A DNA stretch of 64,000 bases from Corynebacterium caspium DSM 44850. Its GTDB lineage: Bacteria > Actinomycetota > Actinomycetes > Mycobacteriales > Mycobacteriaceae. The DNA lies in NCBI RefSeq assembly GCF_030440555.1, contig NZ_CP047118.1:868001-932000 (forward strand), written 5' to 3'. Positions 54,944 through 64,000 of this stretch are shown piece by piece. Each line of letters begins with the position of its first letter. Within the stretch, counting starts at the first letter, position 1. The position numbers were made by a program, and so were the translations under genes. Under the pieces are notes generated by a model. It had not been told where the DNA came from, did not search any database, and worked only from the letters and a program-made list of their open reading frames with translations.

Positions 54944-55684
54944 TTATGTGGCTATCTGCGTAGCCGCATCAGCACTAACATAAAGCACAGTTTCTAAACT
55001 GCCCCGAGCACCTGCTGCCGGCCACTCAATTGCTGGAGAACCAGCTACCACATGACTTGCAGCAAGAGCTTTTTCACTTCCACTTACCAACAGCCAAACC
55101 CGCTGAGCTTTAGCTATAGCTGGCATAGTTAAGGTAACGCGTTCTGCCGGAGGTTTCGGAGAATCCTTAACCGCCATTACTAAAGCCGCTGTTTCCTGCA
55201 CCGCGGCAGTATGGGGGAAAATAGAATTTATATGGCCTTCACCACCCATACCCAACAAATGAAGATCAAAACCTTGCGGCGCATACTCAGCAAGTACCGC
55301 AGAATAGGCAGCCACGGCCACATCTAGAGAAAGCTCTCCTAAATTAAAACCGTGAATATTATTCTCCGGAATAGCCACCGTCGCTAATAAAGCTTTCCGG
55401 GCTTGACCTTCATTAGAATCTGGATGGCTCACGGCCACATTACGTTCATCACCAAAAAAGAGATGCACCCGCGACCAATCAATAGCTGCAGCCTGCACCT
55501 CTAATTCGGCAATTTTTTGCAGCATCTCAATACCCGCAGTACCCCCGGTAAGTACGATGCGAGCAATACCATCGCCATGCACCCCACCCTGGGGTTGCTG
55601 TATTTTTTGGATAAGGGCCATGAAATCCGCGGCGGCAGTCGTCGTTAAGGCAGCAAGATCAGCTACTTTTTCAATACGAAGCAT
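54944..55684 (-). CDS. pgl: 6-phosphogluconolactonase
   Basis: Hydrolyses 6-phosphogluconolactone in the oxidative pentose-phosphate pathway. The 246-residue product has the glucosamine-6-phosphate isomerase-like fold: IVLTGGTAGIEMLQKI, VHLFFGDERNVAVSHPDSN, and LLGMGGEGHINSIFPHT (catalytic His). It is the last gene of tkt-tal-zwf-opcA-pgl, two bases after the opcA stop. AAGGAAG lies before ATG 55684. Also named devB. Confidence 0.93.
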   Translation of the reverse strand: MLRIEKVADLAALTTTAAADFMALIQKIQQPQGGVHGDGIARIVLTGGTAGIEMLQKIAELEVQAAAIDWSRVHLFFGDERNVAVSHPDSNEGQARKALLATVAIPENNIHGFNLGELSLDVAVAAYSAVLAEYAPQGFDLHLLGMGGEGHINSIFPHTAAVQETAALVMAVKDSPKPPAERVTLTMPAIAKAQRVWLLVSGSEKALAASHVVAGSPAIEWPAAGARGSLETVLYVSADAATQIAT

Positions 55685-55686
55685 CT

Positions 55687-56637
55687 CTATACTTCCTTTT
55701 CTGGATAACTAACCTTCATGAGCCCAGCTAAAGCTTCACCATAAGCGGTATCGGCATCTAGATGGCGTAATTCTTCAGAAAGGCAATCTGTAATAGAGCG
55801 GCGATTCATCGCCACTAGGGAATACGGGCGCCCAGGTACAGAAACAGATACCGTGCCATCAGCTACGGTAAGAATCCGAATATCGCCAGCAGCGCGCTTC
55901 ATCGTTAAATCTAAAGTTCGCAGGCCTTCACCAGGGCGATCACTGGCATAACCACGTTTAACCGGAATATTTAGCCGGCCAGCTAACCACCCGGCAGCAA
56001 TATCGGCACTAGTATTATTTGGCTCTGCCAGCAACGAAACCTCCGTAACTGGGCTCTCCAAAGCGCCATCCAAAGCCGAAGCAACAACACCGCGCCACTG
56101 GGTGATCCGCGACCACACCAGATCTGAATCTCCCGGCGCATAATTCTTACAACGCCGCTGCAAAGCTGCCAGATAGTCATCATTTAGGCAATCAGTGATG
56201 CGGCGCTGTGCCAATTTGCCAATCGGATGCTCGGCTGGGTTATCGGGTGCAGCAGAAGCCCACCACGCCACAATTGGGGTATCAGGAAGCAGCAGGGGAG
56301 TAACCACCGAATCTTGGTGGTCAGCAACTTCGCCATGCAGGCGAATAATCACTAATTCACTGGCGCCAGTAGAACCATCAAGGCGAATCGAAGCATCAAT
56401 ACCTGAGGGAGTATCTGCGCTGTCATCAGCGCGGGCATCAATAAGTACCAATACTCGCGAGGGGTGTTCGCGCGAGGCATCATTGGTGACACTAATAATT
56501 TGATCTAAATCATCAGTGGTAGTTGCCAACACAATTAAGGTAAGCACCCGGCCGGTGGTCTGCGAGAGGGTTTCGTGAATATGCTGCAAAGCCGCGGCGA
56601 TCTCTCGGCTAGTGGTATTGCTTAGTTTCAAGCTCAT
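55687..56637 (-). CDS. opcA: Glucose-6-phosphate dehydrogenase assembly protein OpcA
   Basis: OpcA is needed for full activity of Zwf in corynebacteria and cyanobacteria, probably as an assembly or allosteric partner. The 316-residue product has the actinobacterial OpcA features TTSREIAAALQHIHETL, VTPLLLPDTPIVAWWASAAP, QRRITDCLNDDYLAALQRR, and SLVAMNRRSITDCLSEELRHLDADTAYGEAL as a C-terminal region. It lies 45 bases downstream of zwf and directly before pgl, the conserved context. GGAAAC upstream of the ATG is a moderate ribosome binding site. Confidence 0.94.
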   Translation of the reverse strand: MSLKLSNTTSREIAAALQHIHETLSQTTGRVLTLIVLATTTDDLDQIISVTNDASREHPSRVLVLIDARADDSADTPSGIDASIRLDGSTGASELVIIRLHGEVADHQDSVVTPLLLPDTPIVAWWASAAPDNPAEHPIGKLAQRRITDCLNDDYLAALQRRCKNYAPGDSDLVWSRITQWRGVVASALDGALESPVTEVSLLAEPNNTSADIAAGWLAGRLNIPVKRGYASDRPGEGLRTLDLTMKRAAGDIRILTVADGTVSVSVPGRPYSLVAMNRRSITDCLSEELRHLDADTAYGEALAGLMKVSYPEKEV

Positions 56638-56682
56638 CTCTCAACAGTTTCCTTCTCTAAAATTTCCAGGGCTTCCAAGGGC

Positions 56683-58227
56683 TTAAGGACGACGCCAAGC
56701 ACGTCCGCTACGTTCCAACATCAAGTCCGCACTCCGCGGACCCCAAGTGCCAGCAGGGTAATCTTCCGGACGGCCATTTTCAGCCCAGTACTGCAAAACA
56801 GGGTCAAGAATTTCCCAACTCAATTCCACCTCAGTATTGCTAGGGAAAAGGCTGGAATTATCCAATAAAGCATCCAAGATTAGGCGCTCATAGGCTTCCG
56901 GGGATTCCTCAGTAAAGGATTCTGCATAAGAGAAATCCATATTTACATCGCGAACTTCCATGGCAGAACCTGGCACTTTAGAACCAAAGCGCATCAGGAC
57001 ACCTTCATCAGGTTGGACCCGAATAACTACCGCATTTTGACCTAAAGAAGCAGTTTGGCCTAAATCAAAGGGCTGATGTGGCGGGCTCTTGAAGATTAGC
57101 GCAATTTCGGTAACCCGACGACCAAGCCTCTTCCCAGTACGCAAGTAGAAAGGAACCCCAGCCCAGCGTCGAGAAGAAATCTCTAGGGTACAAGCAGCAT
57201 AAGTTTCAGTACTTGAAGCCGGATCAAAGCCTTCTTCATCGCGAAGCCCTTGCACAAATTCCGAACCTTGCCAACCTGCAGAATACTGCCCCCGAGCAGT
57301 GGTGAGATCAAAAGGTTCTACAGCACGAGTGGCCGAAAGAATCTTGACTTTTTCAGTCTGCAACTGTGCCGGATCAAAAGCCAACGGCTCTTCCATAGCC
57401 ACCAAAGCCAGCAATTGGATGAGGTGATTTTGGATGACATCCCGAGCTGCACCAATGGTGTCATAATAGCCAGCCCGGCCACCTACCCCAATATCTTCTG
57501 CCATGGTGATTTGCACATGGTCAATATAATTAGCATTCCAGAAAGGCTCAAAGAGCTGGTTAACAAAGCGCAGTGCCATAATATTTTGCACTGTTTCTTT
57601 GCCTAAATAGTGGTCAATGCGAAATACCGAATTTTCTGGGAATACTGCATTAACCACCCGATTTAGCTCTGCAGCAGATTCTTGATCATGGCCAAAAGGC
57701 TTTTCGATAATGACGCGCCGCCAAGACCCTTTAGGTGCTCGAGCCATCCCGGTGCGATCTAACTGACGACATACATCTTCGAAATAATCTGGCGGAATCG
57801 ATAGATAATAAGCCCAGTTACCACCAGTGCCGCGAGTCTTATCAGTCTCCTCAAGCAAGGCTGCAAGCTTGTCAAAAGCGGCTTCGTCAGCAAAGCTGCC
57901 GGAGATAAATTGCATACCTTCTGCTAGTCGTGCCCAAACATTTTCATCAAAATCAGTACGCGCACTTTTTACTACGGCTGCATGCACATATTTTTCAAAA
58001 TCTTCTTTTGACCAGTCACGACGGCCATAACCAACTAAGGTAAATCCCGCCGGCAATAAACCACGATTAGCTAGGTCATAGATGGCCGGGAGTAGCTTTT
58101 TGCGAGCAAGATCACCGGTAACACCGAAAATAACCATGCCAGATGGTCCGGCAATGCGGGGCAGACGCTTATCGTTGGGATCCCGAAGCGGGTTAGCTGG
58201 GAGCTGCTGCTTATTAAAGCTCAACAC
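56683..58227 (-). CDS. zwf: Glucose-6-phosphate 1-dehydrogenase
   Basis: First enzyme of the oxidative pentose-phosphate pathway, making NADPH. The 514-residue product has the N-terminal VIFGVTGDLARKKLLPAIYDL, the active-site RIDHYLGKETVQNIMALRF region with catalytic lysine and histidine, and the EKPFGHD motif. GTG 58227 has AAAGG seven bases upstream. In C. glutamicum it forms a complex with OpcA, encoded next. A hairpin lies in the tal-zwf gap. Confidence 0.96.
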   Translation of the reverse strand: MLSFNKQQLPANPLRDPNDKRLPRIAGPSGMVIFGVTGDLARKKLLPAIYDLANRGLLPAGFTLVGYGRRDWSKEDFEKYVHAAVVKSARTDFDENVWARLAEGMQFISGSFADEAAFDKLAALLEETDKTRGTGGNWAYYLSIPPDYFEDVCRQLDRTGMARAPKGSWRRVIIEKPFGHDQESAAELNRVVNAVFPENSVFRIDHYLGKETVQNIMALRFVNQLFEPFWNANYIDHVQITMAEDIGVGGRAGYYDTIGAARDVIQNHLIQLLALVAMEEPLAFDPAQLQTEKVKILSATRAVEPFDLTTARGQYSAGWQGSEFVQGLRDEEGFDPASSTETYAACTLEISSRRWAGVPFYLRTGKRLGRRVTEIALIFKSPPHQPFDLGQTASLGQNAVVIRVQPDEGVLMRFGSKVPGSAMEVRDVNMDFSYAESFTEESPEAYERLILDALLDNSSLFPSNTEVELSWEILDPVLQYWAENGRPEDYPAGTWGPRSADLMLERSGRAWRRP

Positions 58228-58255
58228 TCACGTACCTTTCATTTTATGCCACAAA

Positions 58256-58301
58256 CGGGCTGCCTTGGGAAAAGCTAAAGCCCTAACCAAGGGGCAGCCC
58301 G
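58256..58301 (-). other. Intercistronic hairpin between tal and zwf
   Basis: CGGGCTGCCTTGG (58256-58268) pairs with CCAAGGGGCAGCCCG (58287-58301), with two extra G. In the minus direction it is followed by TTTGTGG, a weak T run. It may partly terminate after tal or protect the tkt-tal mRNA end, giving unequal expression within the operon. Confidence 0.65.
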
Positions 58302-58343
58302 CCGATGTTTTCTAAATAATTATAATGGCTATTTAGAGGCTTA

Positions 58344-59426
58344 TTAAGCCAGCTTAGCGGCCATATTCTGCAGCAGATCAGTCCAGGAATCTACGAATTT
58401 CTCCACACCTTCGGTCTCTAGCACCGCAAAGACATCAGCTAAATCAATACCTACTGCACTAAGCTGCGCAAAAATTTCCGCTGCGCCAGCTTTAGTGCCA
58501 CTTAGGGTATCGCCTTTAACCGCATTATTTTCCAAGGTGGCATCGATAGTGGATTCCGGCATGGTATTTACCGTATTTGGGCCAGCTAGCTCGACTACAT
58601 ACAGATCAGCTGGATAGGCTGGATTCTTCACCCCAGTAGAAGCCCACAGGGGACGCTGAATATTTGCGCCCGCAGGAAGCTCATTGGCAGCAAAAAACTC
58701 TTCATAGGCGGCATATGCTAAACGCGCATTTGCAACCCCGGCTTTGCCGCGCAGCTCCAAAGCTTCTGGCGTGCCGATTTTTTCTAGACGCGCGTCGATC
58801 TCAGAATCAACCCGAGAAACAAAGAAAGAAGCCACCGAGTGAATCTTTGAAATATCCAAACCGTTTTCGACAGCTTGCTGAATACCGGCAACAAAAGCCT
58901 GCATAACTTCCAGGTAGCGTTCTACCGAGAAAATCAAGGTGACATTAACGCTGATACCAGCAGCAAGGGCGCCAGTAATTGCCGGAAGTGAACCCAAGGT
59001 GGCCGGAATTTTAATCATCACATTAGGGCGATCCACCTGAGCCCAAAGTTCTTTGGCCTGCTGCAAAGTAGCTTCCGCATCAGCAGAAATACGCGGATCA
59101 ACCTCGATGGAAACCCGGCCGTCTTTACCACCAGAAGAGGCATAAATATCGGCAAAAACATCGCAAGCGCTGCGAACATCATCAATGCTCATGGCATAAA
59201 CAGCAGTATCAGCATCCGCGCCCGCTGCTTTAAGTTCCGCAATCTGCGCGTCATAAGCAGTGCCTTTATTCATAGCTGCGGCAAAAATAGCCGGATTAGT
59301 GGTAACCCCAACTACAGACTTAGTTTCAATAACTTCTTTTAGATTTCCAGAAGTCAAACGATCCCGAGAAAGATCATCAAGCCAGGTAGAAGTGCCAGCT
59401 TGGAATAGCTCATCAATGGCAGTCAC
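58344..59426 (-). CDS. tal: Transaldolase
   Basis: Transfers a three-carbon unit between sedoheptulose-7-phosphate and glyceraldehyde-3-phosphate. The start is GTG 59426 with GAGG six bases before; the frame continues to 59438, but the four extra residues are not needed. The 361-residue product has [31 protein letters not shown], the Schiff-base lysine in VMIKIPAT, and [14 protein letters not shown]. It is very close in pattern to C. glutamicum Tal. It sits between tkt and zwf. Confidence 0.95.
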   Translation of the reverse strand: MTAIDELFQAGTSTWLDDLSRDRLTSGNLKEVIETKSVVGVTTNPAIFAAAMNKGTAYDAQIAELKAAGADADTAVYAMSIDDVRSACDVFADIYASSGGKDGRVSIEVDPRISADAEATLQQAKELWAQVDRPNVMIKIPATLGSLPAITGALAAGISVNVTLIFSVERYLEVMQAFVAGIQQAVENGLDISKIHSVASFFVSRVDSEIDARLEKIGTPEALELRGKAGVANARLAYAAYEEFFAANELPAGANIQRPLWASTGVKNPAYPADLYVVELAGPNTVNTMPESTIDATLENNAVKGDTLSGTKAGAAEIFAQLSAVGIDLADVFAVLETEGVEKFVDSWTDLLQNMAAKLA

Positions 59427-59488
59427 AGAAAACCTCATTCAGTAGGTAATTTTTCAAACTTATATGTGCTTATAAAACTCTTTAGCGT

Positions 59489-61585
59489 TTAGCGCCCTAG
59501 AGATTTCTTAGCAGCGGTATAAACTGCCTCGGCAGTTATTCCGAACTCCTGATACAAGCGCTGATAATCAGCAGAAGCCCCAAAGTGGTCAAGAGATACT
59601 GCTTGACCTTGGTCGCCAATCCAGCGATACCACGGCATCGCAATGCCAGCTTCAACAGAAACGCGAGCGCGAACTGCCTGCGGAAGCACCTCTTCGATAT
59701 AGGCCGGATCTTGCTGTTCAAACCAGTCCATACACGGAACCGAAACCACGCGAGCAGCAATACCTTCGTCTTCTAGACGTTTTGCAGCCTCTACAGCCAA
59801 CTGAACTTCAGAACCAGAACCCATAAGGATGACATCAGGAAGTTCCTTTGAACCTGGCACTAATACATAAGCACCATATTCCACCCCAGTTGCAGCCTTT
59901 TCCTTAGTACCAGCTAGTACTGGAAGATTTTGGCGGGAAAGCGCAAAAGCTTTAGGTCCTTCTTTTTTAGAGGCCAAAGCCGCACGCCAAGCTGCCGCAG
60001 TTTCATTAGCATCAGCGGGGCGGAAAGTAGACATATTCGGAATTGCGCGCAAGGAAGCCAACTGTTCTACCGGCTGGTGTGTTGGGCCATCTTCACCTAA
60101 ACCAATGGAATCATGGGTCCAAACATAATAGGTACTAATTCCCATTAGGGCAGCTAGCCGAACTGCCGGACGCATATAGTCAGAGAAAATCAGGAAGGTT
60201 CCGCCATAAGGACGAGTCCCTCCATGCAGCGCAATACCATTTAAAACGGCACCCATAGCATGCTCGCGAATACCAAAGTGCAAGTTGCGACCATAAGGAT
60301 CAGTGCTGAAAGTATCAGTAGTGATGCTCTCTGGACCAAAGGATTTCGCACCTTTAATAAGGGTGTTATTGGAACCAGCTAGGTCTGCTGAACCACCCCA
60401 TAGCTCAGGCAAGGTAGCACCAAGGGCCTGCAATACTGCCTCAGAGGCCTTGCGAGTGGCTACACCACTTTCGCTGGCATCCCAGGTGGGAAGCTCTGCA
60501 TCCCAGTTCTCCGGGAGCTCACGGCTGCGCAAACGATCAAAAAGTTCCTTATTTTCAGGATTAGCCGCAGCCCAAGCTTCAAATTTTTCTTGCCAAACCG
60601 CATGCTTCTCAGCACCGCGATCCACCAGCTGGCGAGTATGCGCAATAACTTCTGCATCTACCTGGAAATTTTGGGCCGGATCAAACCCTAATAATTCCTT
60701 TACTGCGGCAACTTCTTTGTCACCCAAAGCAGCACCATGTGAAGCCCCGGTATTTTGCAAGGTAGGAGCAGGGTGGCCAATAATCGTGCGCACGCGAATA
60801 AAAGTAGGACGCTCAGTTTCAGCTTTCGCAGCCTTTACAGCTTCTTCAATAGCTGTAACATCCTCGCCAGAGTTGATCTCAATAACGTGCCAGTCATAGG
60901 CCCGGTAGCGGGCAACTACATCCTCAGTGAAAGCAATTTGGGTGTCATCTTCAATGGAGATGCCATTATCGTCCCAGAAAACAATGAGGTTGCCCAGCTT
61001 TTGGGTGCCCGCCAGGGAGCTAGCTTCAGCGGTCACGCCTTCTTGCAGGTCCCCATCAGAGGCAATTACATAAACATAGTGATCAAAGGGGGATTCGCCA
61101 GGAGCTGCGGCGGGATCAAAAAGACCACGTTCCCGTCGGGCTGCCATGGCCATGCCGACAGCAGTTGCTAAACCTTGACCAAGTGGTCCAGTGGTAATTT
61201 CAACCCCGGAAGTATGTCCGTATTCAGGGTGTCCCGGAGTCAAAGAACCCCAGGTACGCAAGGCCTTGAGATCCTCTAATTCGAGTCCAAAACCGCCCAA
61301 ATAAAGCTGAATATACTGCGTTAGGGAGGAGTGGCCTGCAGAGAGTACAAAACGGTCGCGACCAGCCCACTTTGGATCCTTGGGATCATGGTTTAACACC
61401 CGCTGGTACAAGGTATAGGCCAGCGGAGCCAAACTCATAGCGGTGCCGGGGTGGCCTGATCCAACATTCTGCACGGCGTCGGCGGCCAAGATACGAACCG
61501 TATCTACTGCACGGGTATCTGTATCGGTCCAGTCTTGGGGATAATTACGCTGCGTGCGTGCCTGCTGCTCGGGCGTCAAAGTCAC
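59489..61585 (-). CDS. tkt: Transketolase
   Basis: ThDP enzyme moving two-carbon units in the non-oxidative pentose-phosphate pathway. The 698-residue product has VQNVGSGHPGTAMSLAPLAY, the ThDP motif ASDGDLQEGVTAEAS with the later DDNGISIED, and the C-terminal LGEDGPTHQPVEQLASLR signature with catalytic residues. GTG 61585 has AGGAC seven bases upstream. It heads the tkt-tal-zwf-opcA-pgl operon, divergent from ctaB with a 400-base control region. Confidence 0.96.
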   Translation of the reverse strand: MTLTPEQQARTQRNYPQDWTDTDTRAVDTVRILAADAVQNVGSGHPGTAMSLAPLAYTLYQRVLNHDPKDPKWAGRDRFVLSAGHSSLTQYIQLYLGGFGLELEDLKALRTWGSLTPGHPEYGHTSGVEITTGPLGQGLATAVGMAMAARRERGLFDPAAAPGESPFDHYVYVIASDGDLQEGVTAEASSLAGTQKLGNLIVFWDDNGISIEDDTQIAFTEDVVARYRAYDWHVIEINSGEDVTAIEEAVKAAKAETERPTFIRVRTIIGHPAPTLQNTGASHGAALGDKEVAAVKELLGFDPAQNFQVDAEVIAHTRQLVDRGAEKHAVWQEKFEAWAAANPENKELFDRLRSRELPENWDAELPTWDASESGVATRKASEAVLQALGATLPELWGGSADLAGSNNTLIKGAKSFGPESITTDTFSTDPYGRNLHFGIREHAMGAVLNGIALHGGTRPYGGTFLIFSDYMRPAVRLAALMGISTYYVWTHDSIGLGEDGPTHQPVEQLASLRAIPNMSTFRPADANETAAAWRAALASKKEGPKAFALSRQNLPVLAGTKEKAATGVEYGAYVLVPGSKELPDVILMGSGSEVQLAVEAAKRLEDEGIAARVVSVPCMDWFEQQDPAYIEEVLPQAVRARVSVEAGIAMPWYRWIGDQGQAVSLDHFGASADYQRLYQEFGITAEAVYTAAKKSLGR

Positions 61586-61985
61586 GGTAGAAGTCCTAAC
61601 GGTCTAGTCAATTTTGGGGGAGCTCTTTACGGAGAAAGAAAGATTGGAAACCGTAAACTGCTCGACTCAATATTCCAGCTCCCACAATAGTCATTTCAGC
61701 TGAGCCTCGTTAGACCAGCGCTGAAGTATTGCTGAAACTAATCTATATATACCCCTGCTATAGGATTGTCCTAAAGGCCCTGGACGATGCCACCATTCCA
61801 ATTATCTAACCCGGAAATAACACTGAAGTGCTCTTGACACGTTAAACTAAGCGTTACGAATCTCTTAGGTATTACTACGGGAACTCTTATGGGTTGCGTA
61901 CCGACTACTTAAGAGATCAGGTAGCCGCGTTACCGTTTATCGCAGATACACTTACGCAAAACTAGAACTGCTGGAGGAAAAACCC
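61586..61985. promoter_or_regulatory. tkt/ctaB divergent control region
   Basis: No gene. For tkt (minus strand), AGGACA (plus-strand 61767-61772 as TGTCCT) and TATATA (61744-61749) are 17 bases apart and form a plausible promoter. For ctaB (plus strand), CTTGACACG near 61833 looks like a -35 hexamer. GGAGG at 61972-61976 is the ctaB ribosome binding site. Confidence 0.5.
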
Positions 61986-62918
61986 TTGGACAAGATCAAG
62001 GCGTATTTCGCACTGACTAAGCCCAGGGTGATCGAACTTCTTTTAGTAGCCACCATCCCGGCAATGCTGCAAGCCGATAGGGGAGAAAACCACATTGGGA
62101 TGATCCTGCTCACCCTAATAGGTGGCTGGATGGGGGCTGCAGCGGCCAACACTTTTAATATGGTGGCCGATTCAGATATTGACCAAAAAATGGGCCGTAC
62201 CAGGGCCCGTCCGCTAGTAAGACACACCGTAACTAATCGCAGTGCATCCATATTTGCCTGGATCTTAATGACAGCCAGCTTCTTTTGGCTGTGGTTGCTA
62301 TGTAATTCCCTTACTGCAGCAGTATTTATCCTGATAACCGTTGCTTTTTATATATTTGTATACACCAAATTCTTAAAGCGGCGTACCGTTATGAATATTG
62401 TTTGGGGCGGTGCTGCTGGATGTATGCCAGTAGCTGTGGGCTGGGCAGTAATCGTCGATAATTTTGCTATCGGAACTCCCCAACAGTGGTGGCAGGCCCT
62501 AGTGCTATGGCTAATTATTTTCTTCTGGACACCGCCACATACCTGGGCACTAGCGATGAAATATCGCGCCGATTATGAACGTGCCGGCGTACCCATGCTG
62601 CCAGTAATGCGCACCGCAGAGCAGACCACCAGGCAAATTCTGTGGTACAGCTGGGGCACCGTGATAGTTTCCCTGCTGCTAGTACCAGCTACTTCCTGGA
62701 TTTACCTAGCCGGAGCTTTAATAAGTGGCGTGATATTCCTAGCTATGGCCACCAAATTACATTTGGGAGTAAAACGCGGTATCGACGTTAAGCCATTGCA
62801 GCTTTTCATTCTTTCTAATAATTACCTAGCACTGCTATTTGTGGCCCTTTCAGTAGATGCAATCCTAGGTTGGACCACTATTGGCGCACATTTCGGTATT
62901 TCTACCGTATTCTTCTAA
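61986..62918 (+). CDS. ctaB: Protoheme IX farnesyltransferase
   Basis: UbiA-type membrane prenyltransferase that converts heme b to heme o for cytochrome oxidase. It has 310 residues with about nine spans. The prenyl-diphosphate Mg site is [20 protein letters not shown] near residue 57, and the second Asp-rich region is in [18 protein letters not shown]. It starts at TTG 61986 after GGAGGAAAAA, since no ATG or GTG is suitably placed. Divergence from tkt is conserved in corynebacteria. Confidence 0.94.
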   Translation: MDKIKAYFALTKPRVIELLLVATIPAMLQADRGENHIGMILLTLIGGWMGAAAANTFNMVADSDIDQKMGRTRARPLVRHTVTNRSASIFAWILMTASFFWLWLLCNSLTAAVFILITVAFYIFVYTKFLKRRTVMNIVWGGAAGCMPVAVGWAVIVDNFAIGTPQQWWQALVLWLIIFFWTPPHTWALAMKYRADYERAGVPMLPVMRTAEQTTRQILWYSWGTVIVSLLLVPATSWIYLAGALISGVIFLAMATKLHLGVKRGIDVKPLQLFILSNNYLALLFVALSVDAILGWTTIGAHFGISTVFF

Positions 62919-62933
62919 GCTTTTTCTAAGCTT

Positions 62934-63830
62934 TCAGAGTTTCGAATCCACTAACTCAATTCGCTGCTCTTGGAGCAGCGCGGCATCTCCAAATTCTGTA
63001 GAAAATATTTCCACAGCAGGGACAGTAGAACTTTGTATATAGGACGAAATTCCGTCCAATAAGCCTTCTTCTAGCCAGCGCATCACGGCTTGGGCATGTT
63101 CTCTATACCCCGCAGCTGTGTGCATAGCTGCTGCGATACTAGGGCAGCGCACCGCGGCAGAACCATGCGTATATAAAGCTGCGGCGGCGATGCGATCCTG
63201 GGTATCTCCTTGAGGAGCTACCAAACATAAGGTGCCAGATTCTCGTACCACTTTAAGGGCAGCTGAAACAAGGCCGGTATTTGCAGCTAAGAAAACCGTA
63301 TCCACCCCTAAATTAGCAGTAGCTTTTTTAAGCTTTGCAACAGGAAAACCAGGGGAGTCAAAAGTTTCCGCTACCCCGATACTTAAGGCTCTTTGCATTG
63401 CCTCTTTATCCTCGGCAACTACTAAAACCCCTGATCCCAACTCAACAGCCAAAGTAGTAAGCACTAAACCTTGCAAACCGTTGATTCCAGCAATTACGCA
63501 AGTATGTGGGATCTGATTGAGCAATACATGAGAATAAATTGCCTCATGCATGATGGCAGCAGCCAGCGCCTGATTTACACCGTGGGGAGTTGCTACTAGT
63601 TTTTCCCTATCGATGCGCACTTTAATATGTGCCGCCATAGCAGAAGTTTCTGCCGGTTGGAAGCTCGCATCGTAGAAAAGCACCTGCGCCCCAGGTGGAA
63701 TTGCACCTAGGGGATCAGATACTACAATCCCAATGCCATCGCCTAGGCGATCAGCGCGCAAAGCTATGATCTCTACTTCAACTAGGGTTTCAGCTAGTGC
63801 AGTAACTAGTGCGTTAACCAGGGCGCTCAT
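62934..63830 (-). CDS. Quinone oxidoreductase-like MDR protein
   Basis: Zinc-free medium-chain reductase-like protein of 298 residues. The region CVIAGINGLQGLVLTTLAVELGSGVLVVA (a region) is the Rossmann dinucleotide fold, although the usual AAAGGVG-like motif is modified to AGINGLQG, and LVSAALKVVRESGTLCLVAP is the second part. The N-terminal GroES-like domain is shorter than usual (family about 320-330 residues). Zinc-ligand cysteines are absent. C. glutamicum has a qor-type gene in this place. The reduced motif leaves activity uncertain. Confidence 0.75.
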   Translation of the reverse strand: MSALVNALVTALAETLVEVEIIALRADRLGDGIGIVVSDPLGAIPPGAQVLFYDASFQPAETSAMAAHIKVRIDREKLVATPHGVNQALAAAIMHEAIYSHVLLNQIPHTCVIAGINGLQGLVLTTLAVELGSGVLVVAEDKEAMQRALSIGVAETFDSPGFPVAKLKKATANLGVDTVFLAANTGLVSAALKVVRESGTLCLVAPQGDTQDRIAAAALYTHGSAAVRCPSIAAAMHTAAGYREHAQAVMRWLEEGLLDGISSYIQSSTVPAVEIFSTEFGDAALLQEQRIELVDSKL

Positions 63831-63888
63831 ATTTAATTAGCCTAGGCGATAGCTTTTAAAAACCTACTTTTTGGTCAGGCGAGCCACT

Positions 63889-64000
63889 TTATTTGGCCTC
63901 ATATATTTCTTCTGCGGCACAAGAACCAGTTTTAAGCGCAGTGCCCCCACTACGCCAGCGTCCCGAACCATAAAGCAAAGCAGTAAAAGCAACTACCACC
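63889..64000 (-). CDS. C-terminal end of a membrane protein (continues beyond window)
   Basis: Minus-strand frame entering from beyond the window and ending at TAA 63889-63891. The visible 37 residues begin VVVAFTALLYGSGRWRSGG and end EEIYEAK: the end of a hydrophobic span then a short soluble tail. In related corynebacteria a heme A synthase (ctaA) or another membrane gene lies near here; 37 residues are not enough to decide. Confidence 0.5.
   Translation of the reverse strand, partial: VVVAFTALLYGSGRWRSGGTALKTGSCAAEEIYEAK

Noticed and set aside
62914..62935. Duplicated TTCTAAGCTTT between ctaB and the qor-like gene
   Set aside because: Short direct duplication in a convergent gap of 15 bases; likely chance or slippage, no function suggested.

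Overview
The window is from a Corynebacterium chromosome with a moderately low GC content. Evidence for this is the gene order aroKBQ–pepQ–efp–nusB, pyrRBC–carAB–pyrF–mihF–gmk–rpoZ–coaBC–metK–priA–def–fmt–rsmB–rpe–ribD-E-BA-H–uvrC–rapZ and yvcK–whiA–gap–pgk–tpi–secG facing pgl–opcA–zwf–tal–tkt / ctaB, which is the Corynebacterium glutamicum/C. diphtheriae backbone. Actinobacterial signatures such as mIHF, OpcA, WhiA, a helicase-degenerate PriA and an McbR-type operator upstream of metK agree. The species cannot be fixed from the sequence alone.

Layout: (1) 1–4430, end of shikimate synthesis, PepQ, EF-P and NusB, closed by a strong terminator. (2) 4462–5407, two overlapping YbjN-type genes on the minus strand. 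(3) 5544–13974, a complete pyrimidine operon whose leader carries a convincing PyrR-binding hairpin that ties up the pyrR Shine-Dalgarno sequence. (4) 14301–31535, a long plus-strand housekeeping run (nucleoid factor, GMP kinase, omega, CoA, SAM, PriA, formyl-Met processing, rRNA methylation, riboflavin, UvrC, RapZ). (5) 31536–48957, a block of about 17.4 kb lying between rapZ and yvcK, genes that are neighbours in related genomes. (6) 48958–54865, YvcK, WhiA, lower glycolysis and SecG, without the ppc gene usually found between tpi and secG. (7) 54944–61585, the pentose-phosphate operon on the minus strand, divergent from ctaB, followed by a quinone-oxidoreductase-like gene and the end of a membrane protein.

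The 17.4-kb block is the accessory part. It holds an AbiEi-like antitoxin with no toxin beside it; a divergent zinc alcohol dehydrogenase / pyruvate-type decarboxylase pair that could make ethanol or fusel alcohols; a gluABCD-type glutamate importer; a 987-residue surface protein with three Rib-type repeats and calcium-type repeats; and then a decayed mobile/defence segment (42.8–48.9 kb). This last part contains an intact Gabija-like pair (OLD-family ATPase/TOPRIM nuclease plus a small UvrD-like helicase) surrounded by fragments: an Abi_2 N-terminus, a phage HNH nuclease that has lost its core, a zinc-ribbon protein, a restriction-type SF2 helicase N-terminus and an unrecognised C-terminal gene piece interrupted by an amber codon.

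No tRNA, rRNA, CRISPR array, intact transposase or integrase was recognised. Regulatory elements with reasonable support are the PyrR hairpin, the McbR operator at metK, GlxR-like sites at gap and gluA, palindromes upstream of carA and between adh and pdc, and several factor-independent terminators.
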